A DNA stretch of 64,000 nt from Streptomyces hawaiiensis (GTDB lineage: Bacteria; Actinomycetota; Actinomycetes; Streptomycetales; Streptomycetaceae): the NCBI RefSeq assembly GCF_004803895.1, contig NZ_CP021978.1, positions 5,022,001 through 5,086,000 on the forward strand, given 5' to 3'. A program made the translations under genes and the position numbers. Positions 27,548-36,062 of the stretch are shown piece after piece (position 1 is the stretch's first letter; the number at the start of each line of letters is the position of its first letter). The notes beneath the pieces are model-generated. The model saw nothing but the letters and a program-made list of their open reading frames with translations, made no database searches and had not been told where the DNA came from.

Positions 27548-28498
27548 GTGAGCCGACGAAACGGTGGAGCGGACTCGGGGGCGAGTACGGCCGCCGTGTT
27601 CGGAGAGGTACTCCGGCACTTCCGCGAGGCCGCGCTGCTCACGCAGGAGGGTCTGGCGAGGCAGATCCCGTGCGACCGGTCGCATGTGGCGCGGGTGGAG
27701 GCCGGTACGAGGGTTCCGCAGGACACGTTCGCCAAGAACTGTGACGAACTCCTGGGAACGGGTGGGGTGTTGGCGCGGCTGTGGGGCCGGATCGACTGGT
27801 ACCCACAGGTGGAGCATCCGGATTGGTTCCGGCGGCGGGCGGAGATGGACGAGGTGGCCGTCACCCTGCGGGAGTACCAGGAGCGTGTGATCCCGGGTTT
27901 GTTGCAGACGTCCACCTACGCCCGGGCACTCTCCTCGCGTTACGTGAGCGGGGTGGAGCTCGAGGAGCGGGTGCGAGCTCGCCTGAGCCGACAGCAACGC
28001 TTCCTCGCCGATGGAGGTCCGCTGTACGTCGTCGTCCTCGACGAGAGCTGCCTGCGCAACGTGGTCGGTGGCCCGGATGTCATGCAAGACCAGTGCGCTC
28101 ACTTGCTCAACCTGGCAGGGCGACCCAACATCCGCATCCAGGTCGCTCCTGCCGGCCCCTTCGAGATCGTCCGTCCCAGCGGCTCCATGTCATTGATCAC
28201 GCTGCCGGAAGGGTGCCACTGGCTGTACTCGGAGTCCCTGAGTCGCGGCCACTTCACGAACGATCCGGCCCTCTACGAGCGCTATAACCAGTTCTATGAT
28301 GTGCTCAGGGCGGACGCCCTGTCAGCTCCTCAGTCCGCCGCTCTGATCCACGAGACGATGGAGAGGTACGGGCATCATGGACAGGAACGCGCTGACCTGG
28401 GTCAAGAGCAGCTACAGCGACGGCGACGGCGGCAACTGCATAGAAATAGCCCCCGGTTTCCCCGAAACCGTCCCCGTGCGCGACAGCAAGAACCCTGA
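27548..28498 (+). CDS. XRE-family regulator with DUF5753 domain
   Basis: Residues 15-75 are a helix-turn-helix (FGEVLRHFREAALLTQEGLARQI, CDRSHVARVEAGTR). Residues 100-275 are the DUF5753 sensor region (LREYQERVIPGLLQTSTYARAL, RLSRQQRFLADGGP, WLYSESLSRGHF). This pairs with a DUF397 protein downstream in Streptomyces development loci such as whiJ and abaA. The last 40 residues after ETMERYGHHG are Arg-rich and come from reading the DUF397 gene in the wrong frame, so the normal stop has been lost; the functional protein probably ends near 28380. GTG 27548 is taken as start. Confidence 0.88.
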   Translation: MSRRNGGADSGASTAAVFGEVLRHFREAALLTQEGLARQIPCDRSHVARVEAGTRVPQDTFAKNCDELLGTGGVLARLWGRIDWYPQVEHPDWFRRRAEMDEVAVTLREYQERVIPGLLQTSTYARALSSRYVSGVELEERVRARLSRQQRFLADGGPLYVVVLDESCLRNVVGGPDVMQDQCAHLLNLAGRPNIRIQVAPAGPFEIVRPSGSMSLITLPEGCHWLYSESLSRGHFTNDPALYERYNQFYDVLRADALSAPQSAALIHETMERYGHHGQERADLGQEQLQRRRRRQLHRNSPRFPRNRPRARQQEP

Positions 28499-28556
28499 AG
28501 GTCCGGTCCTGGTCGTCACCCGGTCCGCCTGGTCGGCGTTCACAGCCGCTCTCTGA
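28377..28556 (+). CDS. DUF397 small regulatory partner protein (59 aa)
   Basis: A 59-residue protein starting at ATG 28377. It has the full DUF397 pattern: LTWVKSSYSDG, GGNCIEIAPG, VPVRDSKNPEGPVL and the ending SAWSAFTAAL. Partners of DUF5753 regulators, these proteins are thought to bind and control them. It overlaps the regulator by 122 bases in the +1 frame, far more than the usual few bases. Being under 60 residues it is easily missed by gene finders. Confidence 0.92.
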   Translation: MDRNALTWVKSSYSDGDGGNCIEIAPGFPETVPVRDSKNPEGPVLVVTRSAWSAFTAAL

Positions 28557-28559
28557 CGA

Positions 28560-28847
28560 TCACGACTCGTCCCGCTTGGGGTCCTCGTCCTTCTCCTCTT
28601 CGAGGGACTTCAGGAAGTCGGGATTGTCGTCGGGCGCCACCCACTGCCGGGGACGCTCCGCCGGAGGCACCCGCTTCTTGCCGGCGATGAGCCAGGAGAT
28701 CGACCCGACGAGCGGAAACAGCAGTACGAGGATCGCCCACAGCGGCTTGGGCATGTGGCGGATCTCGTCGTCCTTCGTGCTGATGCAGTCGATGAAGGCG
28801 TACACGCTGAGCGCCAGCGGCACGAGGAACATCAGTACCCGGAGCAT
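28560..28847 (-). CDS. PLDc_N-domain membrane protein (95 aa)
   Basis: Two membrane segments at residues 2-20 (LRVLMFLVPLALSVYAFID) and 38-57 (WAILVLLFPLVGSISWLIAG) are joined by DDEIRHMPKPL. This is the phospholipase D nuclease N-terminal-like domain found alone in many actinobacteria. The C-terminal tail is acidic and probably cytoplasmic. Function is unknown. ATG 28847 is the start; the much longer open frame above it is a shadow of the UbiD gene. It converges on the DUF397 gene at a 3-bp gap. Confidence 0.82.
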   Translation of the reverse strand: MLRVLMFLVPLALSVYAFIDCISTKDDEIRHMPKPLWAILVLLFPLVGSISWLIAGKKRVPPAERPRQWVAPDDNPDFLKSLEEEKDEDPKRDES

Positions 28848-28900
28848 GCGGCCTCTCAGCGAAAACGGTGGGCGGTTCCAGGCCAGGGTAGCGGCTCGGG

Positions 28901-28906
28901 GATACT
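28901..28906 (+). promoter_or_regulatory. -10 element of a leaderless promoter for the UbiD-like gene
   Basis: GATACT lies exactly seven bases before ATG 28914, the spacing that puts the first transcribed base on or next to the start codon. There is no ribosome site in that gap. The same layout appears at 31952, 35115, 37733 and 49371. Confidence 0.5.
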
Positions 28907-28913
28907 GGACCCC

Positions 28914-30365
28914 ATGGCTTACGACGATCTTCGCTCCCTGCTGAGGGCGCTGGAGCGCGAGGGCGACCTCAAGCGCATCAAGGCCGAGGTAGACCCATAT
29001 CTGGAGGTCGGGGAGATCGTCGACCGGGTGCAGAAGTCCGGCGGTCCGGCCCTGCTCTTCGAGAACGTGCGCGGGTCGAGCATGCCCCTCGCGATGAACG
29101 TGTTCGGCACGGACCGGCGGCTGCTGAAAGCCCTGGGGCTGAAGTCGTACGCCGAGATCTCCGAGCGGATCGGCGGGCTGCTGAAGCCCGAGCTGCCGCA
29201 CGGGTTCGTCGGTGTGCGGGAGGCCTTCGGCAAGCTCGGCGCGATGACGCACGTGCCGCCGAAGAAGGTGAAGGACGGCCCTGTTCAGGAAGTCGTCCTC
29301 ACCGGGGACGATGTCGACCTCGACCAGCTGCCCGCCCTGTTCACGTGGCCGAAGGACGGCGGGTCGTTCTTCAACCTGGGGCTCACCCACACCAAGGACC
29401 CCGAGAGCGGCATCCGCAATCTCGGGCTGTACCGGCTCCAGCGGCACGACAAGCGCACCATCGGTATGCACTGGCAGATCCACAAGGACAGCCGGAACCA
29501 CTACCAGGTGGCCGCGCGCAGGGGCGAGCGGCTGCCCGTCGCGATCGCCTTCGGCTGTCCGCCCGCGGTGACGTACGCCTCCACCGCGCCGCTGCCCGGG
29601 GACATCGACGAGTACCTGTTCGCCGGTTTCCTCGCGGGCAAGCGGATCGAGATGGTCGACTGCAAGACCGTGCCGCTCCAGGTGCCGGCGCACGCCGAGG
29701 TCGTGATCGAGGGCTGGCTGGAGCCGGGCGAGATGCTGCCCGAGGGTCCGTTCGGCGACCACACCGGCTTCTACACGCCGCAGGAGCCCTTCCCGGCGCT
29801 GAAGATCGACTGCGTGACGATGCGGAAGCGGCCGCTGCTCCAGTCGATCGTCGTGGGCAGGCCTCCGACGGAGGACGGGCCCCTGGGGCGGGCGACGGAA
29901 CGCTTCTTCCTGCCGCTGCTGAAGATCATCGTGCCGGACATCGTGGACTACCACCTGCCGGAGGCGGGCGGCTTCCACAACTGCGCGATCGTCTCGATCG
30001 ACAAGAAGTACCCGAAGCACGCGCAGAAGGTGATGCACGCCGTCTGGGGCGCGCACATGATGTCCCTGACCAAGCTGATCGTGGTCGTCGACTCCGACTG
30101 CGACGTGCACGATCTGCACGAGGTCGCCTGGCGGGCGCTGGGCAACACGGACTACGCCCGGGACCTGAGCATCGTCGAGGGCCCGGTCGACCATCTGGAC
30201 CACGCCTCCTACCAGCAGTTCTGGGGCGGCAAGGCCGGGATCGACGCGACGAAGAAGTGGCCCGAGGAGGGCTACACGCGCGACGGCGGCTGGCCCGACA
30301 TGGTGGAGTCCGATCCGGAGACGGCGGCGAAGGTGGACCGTCGCTGGAAGGAGTACGGGCTGTGA
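28914..30365 (+). CDS. mqnL: UbiD-family decarboxylase of menaquinone biosynthesis (MqnL type)
   Basis: Prenylated-FMN decarboxylase that removes the carboxyl group of the naphthoate ring in the futalosine route to menaquinone. Family marks are LENVRGSSMPLAMNVFG near residue 45, WQIHKDSRNHYQVA near 185, and PEGPFGDHTGFYTP near 270, which holds catalytic acidic residues. Length 483 is usual. ATG 28914 is chosen from the start of MAYDDLRSLLRAL; the open frame upstream is not coding. It is followed at once, by GTGA overlap, by the prenyltransferase, and two genes later by a UbiX that would make its cofactor. Confidence 0.93.
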   Translation: MAYDDLRSLLRALEREGDLKRIKAEVDPYLEVGEIVDRVQKSGGPALLFENVRGSSMPLAMNVFGTDRRLLKALGLKSYAEISERIGGLLKPELPHGFVGVREAFGKLGAMTHVPPKKVKDGPVQEVVLTGDDVDLDQLPALFTWPKDGGSFFNLGLTHTKDPESGIRNLGLYRLQRHDKRTIGMHWQIHKDSRNHYQVAARRGERLPVAIAFGCPPAVTYASTAPLPGDIDEYLFAGFLAGKRIEMVDCKTVPLQVPAHAEVVIEGWLEPGEMLPEGPFGDHTGFYTPQEPFPALKIDCVTMRKRPLLQSIVVGRPPTEDGPLGRATERFFLPLLKIIVPDIVDYHLPEAGGFHNCAIVSIDKKYPKHAQKVMHAVWGAHMMSLTKLIVVVDSDCDVHDLHEVAWRALGNTDYARDLSIVEGPVDHLDHASYQQFWGGKAGIDATKKWPEEGYTRDGGWPDMVESDPETAAKVDRRWKEYGL

Positions 30366-31264
30366 GTTCCGCTTCCGCCGCGATCCCGCAGCCGGGACGC
30401 ACCAAGGCCTTCCTGCGGCTGGTGATGATCGAGCACTCGGTCTTCGCGCTGCCCTTCGCCTACATCGCCGCGCTCACCGCGATGTTCCAGTGGGACAAGA
30501 ACGTCCACTGGGGCCGGCTGCTGCTGGTCACCGTCTGCATGGTGGGCCTGCGCACCTTCGCGATGGCGGTCAACCGGATCATCGACCGGGAGATCGACGC
30601 GAGGAACCCGCGTACGGCGCAGCGCGAGCTGGTGACCGGCGCGATGTCGGTGAAGCACGCCTGGACGGGTGCGCTGATCGCGTTGGTCGTCTTCCTCGGC
30701 GCCGCTGCCCTGCTCAACCCGCTGTGCCTGGCACTGGCCCCCATCGCGGTGATCCCGATGGTGGTCTATCCGTACGGCAAGCGGTTCACGAACTTCCCGC
30801 AGGCCATCCTCGGCCTCGCCCAGGCGATGGGCCCGGTCGGCGGCTGGCTGGCGATCTCGGGTTCCTGGTCCTGGGACGCGGTCATCCTCGGCCTCGCCGT
30901 CGGCATCTGGATCGGCGGCTTCGACCTGATCTACGCCTGCCAGGACGTGGAGACCGACCGCGAGATCGGCGTCCTGTCCGTCCCGGCCCGCTTCGGCATC
31001 CCGGCGGCCATCTGGGGAGCGCGGGTCTGTCACGCGGTGACGACGGCCCTGTTCGTCTGGTACGCCCTCGCCACCGACGCCGGAGCCTTCTTCTGGCTGG
31101 GTCTGCTGATCGTGGCGGGTGCGTTCCTCTATGAGCACTCGATCGTCCGTCCCCATGACCTGTCCCGAGTGAACCGCGCGTTCTTCAGCGTCAACGGCTT
31201 CATCGGGATCGCCCTGTTCGTGTGCGCGCTGCTGGATCTGCTGGTTCGGGGTCTGACCGTCTGA
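30362..31264 (+). CDS. mqnP: UbiA-family prenyltransferase of menaquinone biosynthesis (MqnP type)
   Basis: Membrane prenyltransferase that adds the polyprenyl tail to the naphthoate acceptor. The first Asp motif is NRIIDREIDARNPRT (about residue 64) and the second is CQDVETDREIG (about residue 198); both bind magnesium diphosphate. Eight or nine membrane helices fill the rest. Length 300. GTG 30362 overlaps the UbiD stop. The gene abuts the convergent rhomboid gene with no gap. Confidence 0.93.
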   Translation: MSSASAAIPQPGRTKAFLRLVMIEHSVFALPFAYIAALTAMFQWDKNVHWGRLLLVTVCMVGLRTFAMAVNRIIDREIDARNPRTAQRELVTGAMSVKHAWTGALIALVVFLGAAALLNPLCLALAPIAVIPMVVYPYGKRFTNFPQAILGLAQAMGPVGGWLAISGSWSWDAVILGLAVGIWIGGFDLIYACQDVETDREIGVLSVPARFGIPAAIWGARVCHAVTTALFVWYALATDAGAFFWLGLLIVAGAFLYEHSIVRPHDLSRVNRAFFSVNGFIGIALFVCALLDLLVRGLTV

Positions 31265-31873
31265 TCACGGCGCGGTGAGCGCGCGGCTCGCTTCCGGGCG
31301 GCGGCGGAAGACGAACGCCGCCGCCACACCCGCCGCCAGCCCTATCAGGTGGCCCTGCCAGCTGACGCCCGTCTGGGTCGGGGCCAGGCCCGTGAGGATG
31401 GAGCCGCCCCAGATCGCGGCGATCAGGACACCGGCCAGCACACCCAGGGCGCGGCGCTCCACGAAGCCGCTGACCAGGAGGAAGCCGAAGAGACCGAAGA
31501 TCACGCCGGAGGCGCCCGCGGTGTTGGTGCGGTCCGGGGCTATGAGCCAGACGCCCAGGCCGTCCACGACGATGATCAGCGCGCAGACGAGCAGGAACCG
31601 GCGCAGGCCCGTGAGCGCGGCGAGGAAGCCGAGGACCAGGAGCGGCACGGTGTTCGCCGCCAGATGAGCGAAGCCGAAGTGGATGAAGGACGAGGGCACG
31701 ACATCGACCAGCTCGGACGGGTCGCGCGGGGTGACGCCGAAGCCGTCCAGCGCGTGGCCTGTGGCCACGTCCACCACTTCCAGCAGCCACAGCAGCGCCA
31801 CCCAGGCCAGCATCAGCTTGCCCGCGGCCAGCGCACGAGCGCTCTGTGACCACCCTGCTTCCGGACCCGACAT
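31265..31873 (-). CDS. Rhomboid family intramembrane serine protease (202 aa)
   Basis: Cleaves membrane proteins within the bilayer. The nucleophile Ser 122 lies in NTAGASGVIFGLFG (GxSG) and the partner His 175 in WQGHLIGLAAG. The oxyanion region FIHFGFAHLAANT carries the HxxxN pair (His 70, Asn 74). Six membrane segments; size fits a minimal rhomboid. ATG 31873 is used; the longer frame shadows the UbiX gene. It is not functionally tied to the menaquinone genes around it. Confidence 0.9.
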   Translation of the reverse strand: MSGPEAGWSQSARALAAGKLMLAWVALLWLLEVVDVATGHALDGFGVTPRDPSELVDVVPSSFIHFGFAHLAANTVPLLVLGFLAALTGLRRFLLVCALIIVVDGLGVWLIAPDRTNTAGASGVIFGLFGFLLVSGFVERRALGVLAGVLIAAIWGGSILTGLAPTQTGVSWQGHLIGLAAGVAAAFVFRRRPEASRALTAP

Positions 31874-31951
31874 GGCGACCCCCAGTGCTCGCTCGTCCTC
31901 TCCGTGCAACGGCCCGCACCCCTGGGCCGGTTCCCACCCTGCGACGCCGGA

Positions 31952-31957
31952 TAGGCT
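31952..31957 (+). promoter_or_regulatory. -10 element of a leaderless promoter for the UbiX-like gene
   Basis: TAGGCT lies seven bases before GTG 31965. This supports GTG 31965 rather than ATG 31989 as the start, and a leaderless transcript like that of the UbiD-like gene. Confidence 0.5.
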
Positions 31958-31964
31958 CGGTGTT

Positions 31965-32651
31965 GTGAACCCAGTCAAGCCAGGCGAGATGCCGCGTACG
32001 CCTTGGATCGTAGGGGTGTCCGGGGCCTCCGGCACCCCGTATGCCGCTGCCGTGCTGCGGGCCCTTCTCGCCGCCGGCGAGAGCGTCGACCTCGTGGTGT
32101 CCCGGGCCTCGCGGCTCACCCTGCTGGACGAGACCGGGATCTCCTTCCGGGACGCCCACTGGCAGGCCGACCTGCGGGAATGGCTGTCCCGGGGCGCCGA
32201 CGGCAAGCCGGACACGTTCTCCGTCGACATCGACGCCGTACGGCACTGGAGCGCCGGCGACCTGGCCGCCGGGCCCTCCTCGGGGTCGTACCCCACCAAG
32301 GGCATGCTCATCGTGCCCGCTTCGACGGCGAGCGTGGCCGGGGTCGCGCTCGGTCTGTCGAAGGACCTGTTGCAGCGGGCGGCGAGCGTGACCCTCAAAG
32401 AGGGCCGCAAGCTGGTCGTGGCCGTGCGCGAGAGCCCGCTGAACGGCCAGACCCTGCGTCATCTGGTCACCCTCGACGACGCGGGCGCGACGGTCGTGCC
32501 CGCCTCACCCGCCTTCTACGCGGGCGCGACCCACATCCAGGACCTGGTGGACTTCGTCGCCGGACGCGTACTCGACGCGGCGGGCGTGCCGCACGGGCTC
32601 TACCGCCGTTGGCAGGGTGAACTCGGCGGCGGCGCACGCCGCGACGGCTGA
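31965..32651 (+). CDS. mqnM: UbiX-family flavin prenyltransferase (MqnM type)
   Basis: Makes prenylated FMN, the cofactor of the UbiD-like decarboxylase at 28914. The FMN site is IVGVSGASGTPYAAAVLRAL near the start; STASVAGVALGLSKDLLQRAASVTLKEGRK and ESPLNGQTLRHL are classic UbiX segments, with PASPAFYAG near the C-terminus. Length 228. The pairing with UbiD and UbiA homologues in one neighbourhood matches the late futalosine genes I recall in S. coelicolor. Confidence 0.92.
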   Translation: MNPVKPGEMPRTPWIVGVSGASGTPYAAAVLRALLAAGESVDLVVSRASRLTLLDETGISFRDAHWQADLREWLSRGADGKPDTFSVDIDAVRHWSAGDLAAGPSSGSYPTKGMLIVPASTASVAGVALGLSKDLLQRAASVTLKEGRKLVVAVRESPLNGQTLRHLVTLDDAGATVVPASPAFYAGATHIQDLVDFVAGRVLDAAGVPHGLYRRWQGELGGGARRDG

Positions 32652-32707
32652 GCAGTACCGAACCTCATCGGACTCAACGACCACTTCAGCGGAAGGCTTC
32701 GATCGCA

Positions 32708-33163
32708 ATGGACGCGGTGGACAGGCAGCTCATCCAGGCCCTGAGGGAGAACGGCCGGGCCTCTTACGCGGAGCTGGGGCGCCTCGTCGGACTGTCGGGA
32801 CCCAGCGTCACCGACCGCATCAACCGGCTGGAGGCGGCCGGTGTCATCACCGGCTACCGGGCCACCGTCGACGCCGCCTCGCTCGGCCTCGGCGTCACCG
32901 CCCTGATCGGCATCTCACTCTCCGACGCCACCGACCACGAGGACGTGGCGCAGCGCCTCAAGGACCTCTCGGAGATCGAGGACTGCTGGTTCATCGCGGG
33001 CGAGGACTCGTACATGCTCAAGGTGCGGGCGGCGGACGTGGACGGCCTGGAGAAGATGATCCGGCGGCTGAGCGGCATCGAGGGCGTTTCCCGGACGCGT
33101 ACGACGATCGTGCTCTCCACGAAGTGGGAGAACCGGGTCGGGGAGCTGCCGGAAGAGGAGTAG
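32708..33163 (+). CDS. Lrp/AsnC family transcriptional regulator (151 aa)
   Basis: N-terminal winged helix (VDRQLIQALRENGRASYAELGRLVGLSGPSVTDRINRLEAAGVI) and a C-terminal RAM ligand domain (CWFIAGEDSYMLKVRAADVDGLEKMI). These proteins form octamers and respond to amino acids. Length is standard. It sits between the UbiX-like gene and mqnE in the same direction; control of the menaquinone genes is possible but only a guess. GGAAGG lies before the ATG. Confidence 0.93.
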   Translation: MDAVDRQLIQALRENGRASYAELGRLVGLSGPSVTDRINRLEAAGVITGYRATVDAASLGLGVTALIGISLSDATDHEDVAQRLKDLSEIEDCWFIAGEDSYMLKVRAADVDGLEKMIRRLSGIEGVSRTRTTIVLSTKWENRVGELPEEE

Positions 33164-33201
33164 CCGTACCGTTGGGGTCGTCGTCGAGGAAAGGTGTGGG
33201 C

Positions 33202-34365
33202 ATGGATCTCGGGCTCAAGCGCGAGCTGGAGGAGAAGGTCAGGGCGGGTGTCCGTCTGACCCGTGAGGACGGCATCGCGCTGTACGAGTCGGACGACCTG
33301 GCCTGGCTCGGCGGCCTCGCGCACGAGGTGCGGACGCGCAAGAACGGCGACGTCGTGCACTTCAACGTCAACCGGCACCTCAACATGACCAACGTGTGCA
33401 CGGCCTCCTGCGCGTACTGCTCCTTCCAGCGCAAGCCGGGGGAGAAGGACGCGTACACGATGCGCATCGAGGAGGCCGTCAAGCTCGCGACGGCGATGGA
33501 GTCGGAGAACCTCACCGAGCTGCACATCGTCAACGGGCTGCACCCGAACCTGCCGTGGCGGTACTACCCGCGGTCGCTGCGGGAGCTGAAGGCCGCGCTG
33601 CCGGACGTCTCGCTGAAGGCGTTCACGGCCACGGAGATCCACCACTTCGAGACCATCTCGGGCATGTCGGCGTCGGAGATCCTCGACGAGCTCATCGACG
33701 CCGGGCTGGAGTCCCTCACCGGTGGCGGCGCGGAGATCTTCGACTGGGAGGTCCGGCAGCACATCGTGGACCACCGCACCCACTGGGAGGACTGGTCCCG
33801 CATCCACCGGCTCGCGCACGAGAAGGGTCTGAAGACCCCGTGCACGATGCTGTACGGGCACATCGAGGAGCCCCGTCACCGGGTGGACCACGTGCTGCGG
33901 CTGCGTGAGCTCCAGGACGAGACCGGCGGCTTCCAGGTCTTCATCCCGCTGCGGTACCAGCACGACTTCGTCGACATGCAGGACGGCAAGGTGCGGAACC
34001 GGCTTCAGGCGCGGACGCAGATGGCGACGGGGGCGGAGGCGCTGAAGACCTTCGCCGTGTCGCGACTGCTGTTCGACAACGTGCCGCACGTCAAGGTGTT
34101 CTGGGTGATGCACGGGGTGCAGACCGCGCAGCTCGCGTTGCAGCACGGGGCGGACGACATGGACGGGTCCGTCGTCGAGTACAAGATCACGCATGACGCG
34201 GACAACTACGGGACGCCGAACAAGCTGACGCGTGAGGATCTGCTGGATCTGATTCGCGATGCCGGGTTCCGGCCCGTGGAGCGGAACACTCGGTACGAGA
34301 TCATTCGGGAGTATGACGGGCCCGACCCTGAGCTTCGCGAGTCGCCGCAGCCTATGCGGGTGTGA
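33202..34365 (+). CDS. mqnE: Aminofutalosine synthase (radical SAM)
   Basis: Joins the MqnA product to adenosine in the second step of the futalosine menaquinone pathway. The iron-sulfur cluster cysteines are C66, C70 and C73 in NVCTASCAYCSFQRKPGE. HIVNGLHPNLPWRYY, AFTATEIHHFE and LTGGGAEIFDWEVR are highly characteristic of MqnE/MqnC. Length 387. ATG 33202 follows GAGGAAAGG; upstream frame is open but non-coding. mqnA lies 15 kb downstream on the same strand. Confidence 0.95.
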   Translation: MDLGLKRELEEKVRAGVRLTREDGIALYESDDLAWLGGLAHEVRTRKNGDVVHFNVNRHLNMTNVCTASCAYCSFQRKPGEKDAYTMRIEEAVKLATAMESENLTELHIVNGLHPNLPWRYYPRSLRELKAALPDVSLKAFTATEIHHFETISGMSASEILDELIDAGLESLTGGGAEIFDWEVRQHIVDHRTHWEDWSRIHRLAHEKGLKTPCTMLYGHIEEPRHRVDHVLRLRELQDETGGFQVFIPLRYQHDFVDMQDGKVRNRLQARTQMATGAEALKTFAVSRLLFDNVPHVKVFWVMHGVQTAQLALQHGADDMDGSVVEYKITHDADNYGTPNKLTREDLLDLIRDAGFRPVERNTRYEIIREYDGPDPELRESPQPMRV

Positions 34366-34377
34366 TTGCGGCTTCAG

Positions 34378-34443
34378 GTGGGTGGGGGTTGCTCGCGCCC
34401 CGCGGCGGAGCCGCATATCGGCAGAGTCCCGCGCCCCTGAGGG
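34378..34443 (+). repeat. Copy of a dispersed Streptomyces intergenic repeat
   Basis: The stretch contains CGCCCCGCGGCGGAGCCGC and ends CCCGCGCCCCTGAGG. I recall very similar GC-rich motifs scattered between genes in many Streptomyces chromosomes. CGGCGGAGCCG is a small hairpin. It fills most of the 93-bp gap before the UdgX gene. Confidence 0.45.
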
Positions 34444-34458
34444 GGGTACCCGGAGGGC

Positions 34459-35110
34459 ATGGTCAGAACCTCGGCACCTGAGGATGCCTATACCGCTGAA
34501 CCCTTTGTTCCTGGTCGGGGCGGTCTTCCCGCTCTGCGGAAGGCCGCTGCCGAGTGTCGGGGGTGCCCGTTGCATCGGGATGCCACCCAGACCGTGTTCG
34601 GGGACGGGAGCAAGGACGCCCGGGTCATGCTCGTGGGGGAGCAGCCCGGGGATCAGGAGGACCGGCAGGGGAAGCCGTTCGTCGGGCCGGCCGGGAAGTT
34701 TGCTGGACCGGGCCCTTGAGGAAGCCGGTATCGATCCCTCCGAGGCCTACGTCACCAACGCCGTGAAGCACTTCAAGTTCACGCAGGCCGAGCCCAGGAA
34801 GCGGCGGATCCACAAGGCGCCCAGCCTGCGGGAGATGACCGCGTGCGGGCCCTGGCTGGCCGCGGAGCTCGCGGTCGTGGAGCCGGAGCTGATCGTCGTA
34901 CTGGGGGCCACCGCCGGGAAGGCGCTGCTAGGGTCCTCCTTCCGGGTCACGCAGGTGCGGGGGACGGTGCTGGAGGAGGAGATCCACGGGCGGCCGGAGC
35001 GGCTGGTGCCGACCGTGCATCCGTCGTCGGTGCTGCGGTCCGACGACCGGGAGGCGGCGTACCGCGGGCTGGTGTCGGACCTGAAAGTGGCCGCGGACGC
35101 CCTGTCGTAA
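34459..35110 (+). pseudogene. udgX: UdgX-type uracil-DNA glycosylase, broken by a 1-bp insertion
   Basis: UdgX excises uracil from DNA and stays covalently linked to the site. The first frame (34459 to about 34700) carries CRGCPLHRDATQTVFGDG and MLVGEQPGDQEDRQGKPFVG; the second frame carries LLDRALEEAGIDPSEAYVTN, KHFKFT, the hallmark KRRIHKAPS loop whose His makes the covalent bond, and VPTVHPSSVLR. The frames meet at AAGTTTGCTGG (34697-34707), where the family needs AAGTTGCTGG. One extra T at 34699-34701 gives a stop at TGA 34717. With that T removed the protein is full length (about 216 residues). It is a fresh pseudogene or a sequencing error. Confidence 0.85.
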
Positions 35111-35126
35111 TAGCTACAATCCGGTC

Positions 35127-35651
35127 ATGCCCCTTACCTTCACGCTCGAACCAGCCGTCACCTCCGAGCTGCGTGACGGCCTGCTCGATCTGTGGGCCGA
35201 TGCCTCCAACGCCGGCGGCGCCGTCGGGTACGTGCCTCCGGTGACGCGGGAGGAGATCCGCCCCGCGCTGGTGCAGCACTTCGTGTCGATGGCGGAGGGG
35301 CGGGTCAAACTGCTCGTCGGGCACGACGAGGAGGGGCACGTCGCGGCGACCGCGTTCCTGACGTTCAACACCCACCATCTGATGACGCACTGGCTGTGGC
35401 TGTACACGGTGATGGTGCACCCGCGGCATCAGGGGAAGGGGTACGGGCGGGATCTGCTGGGGGCCGCCGCGGACGCGGCCCGGGGGATGGACGGGATCGA
35501 GGCGATCCGGCTGACCTGCCGGGGCGGGCTCGGGCTGGAGCGGTTCTACGCGTCCTGCGGGTACAAGGAGGTCGGGCGGATTCCCGGGGCGATCCGGGTG
35601 GCGCCGGGCGAGGACCGGGACGACGTCATCATGCTGCTGCCGCTCGACTGA
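35127..35651 (+). CDS. GNAT family N-acetyltransferase (174 aa)
   Basis: The acetyl-CoA site is the stretch MVHPRHQGKGYGRDLLGAA, the Q/RxxGxG/A motif of the family, after the beta-strand TAFLTFNTHHLM. RFYASCGYKEVGRIPGAI ends the fold. The substrate is unknown. TACAAT lies six bases before the ATG with no ribosome site, another likely leaderless start. The gene follows udgX by 16 bases in the same direction. Confidence 0.88.
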   Translation: MPLTFTLEPAVTSELRDGLLDLWADASNAGGAVGYVPPVTREEIRPALVQHFVSMAEGRVKLLVGHDEEGHVAATAFLTFNTHHLMTHWLWLYTVMVHPRHQGKGYGRDLLGAAADAARGMDGIEAIRLTCRGGLGLERFYASCGYKEVGRIPGAIRVAPGEDRDDVIMLLPLD

Positions 35652-35742
35652 CCCCCCTGCAAGATCGGCCGTTCGGCGTGCTTCACTGGACGGTGCCCCT
35701 TTGGGTGCGTTCTGGCCGTTCGAACCGGAAGAGTGGATTGAG

Positions 35743-36042
35743 ATGCTCCGCTACACGCTGATGCGCCTCGGAATCTTCGTGGGCTGCCTCGTGGTCGTCT
35801 GGGGCGCTGTCTACTCGGGCATCGCCCCGCGCGGCCTCGGCGACAGCAACGGACTGTGGGTCGTGCTGCTCGCCCTGCTGATCTCCGCGCCGATCAGCTT
35901 CGTCGCGCTGCGCAAGGAGCGGGACCGGGCGTCCCTGCAGGTCGCGCAGCGCGTCGACCGGATGAAGGCCAACATGGACGCCAGCCGCAGCCAGGAGGAC
36001 GTGGCCGACGACACCGCCCGCGCCCAGGGGCAGACCTCGTAA
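35743..36042 (+). CDS. DUF4229-type small membrane protein (99 aa)
   Basis: Two membrane segments (MRLGIFVGCLVVVWGAVYSG and WVVLLALLISAPISFVAL) then a charged helical tail (RKERDRASLQVAQRVDRMKANMD split around residue 65). This matches the actinobacterial DUF4229 family; function is unknown. ATG 35743 is preferred over ATG 35701 because GAGATG and the conserved MLRYTLMRLG start there. Confidence 0.8.
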   Translation: MLRYTLMRLGIFVGCLVVVWGAVYSGIAPRGLGDSNGLWVVLLALLISAPISFVALRKERDRASLQVAQRVDRMKANMDASRSQEDVADDTARAQGQTS

Positions 36043-36062
36043 GGTCCCTCACACGCGTTCCG

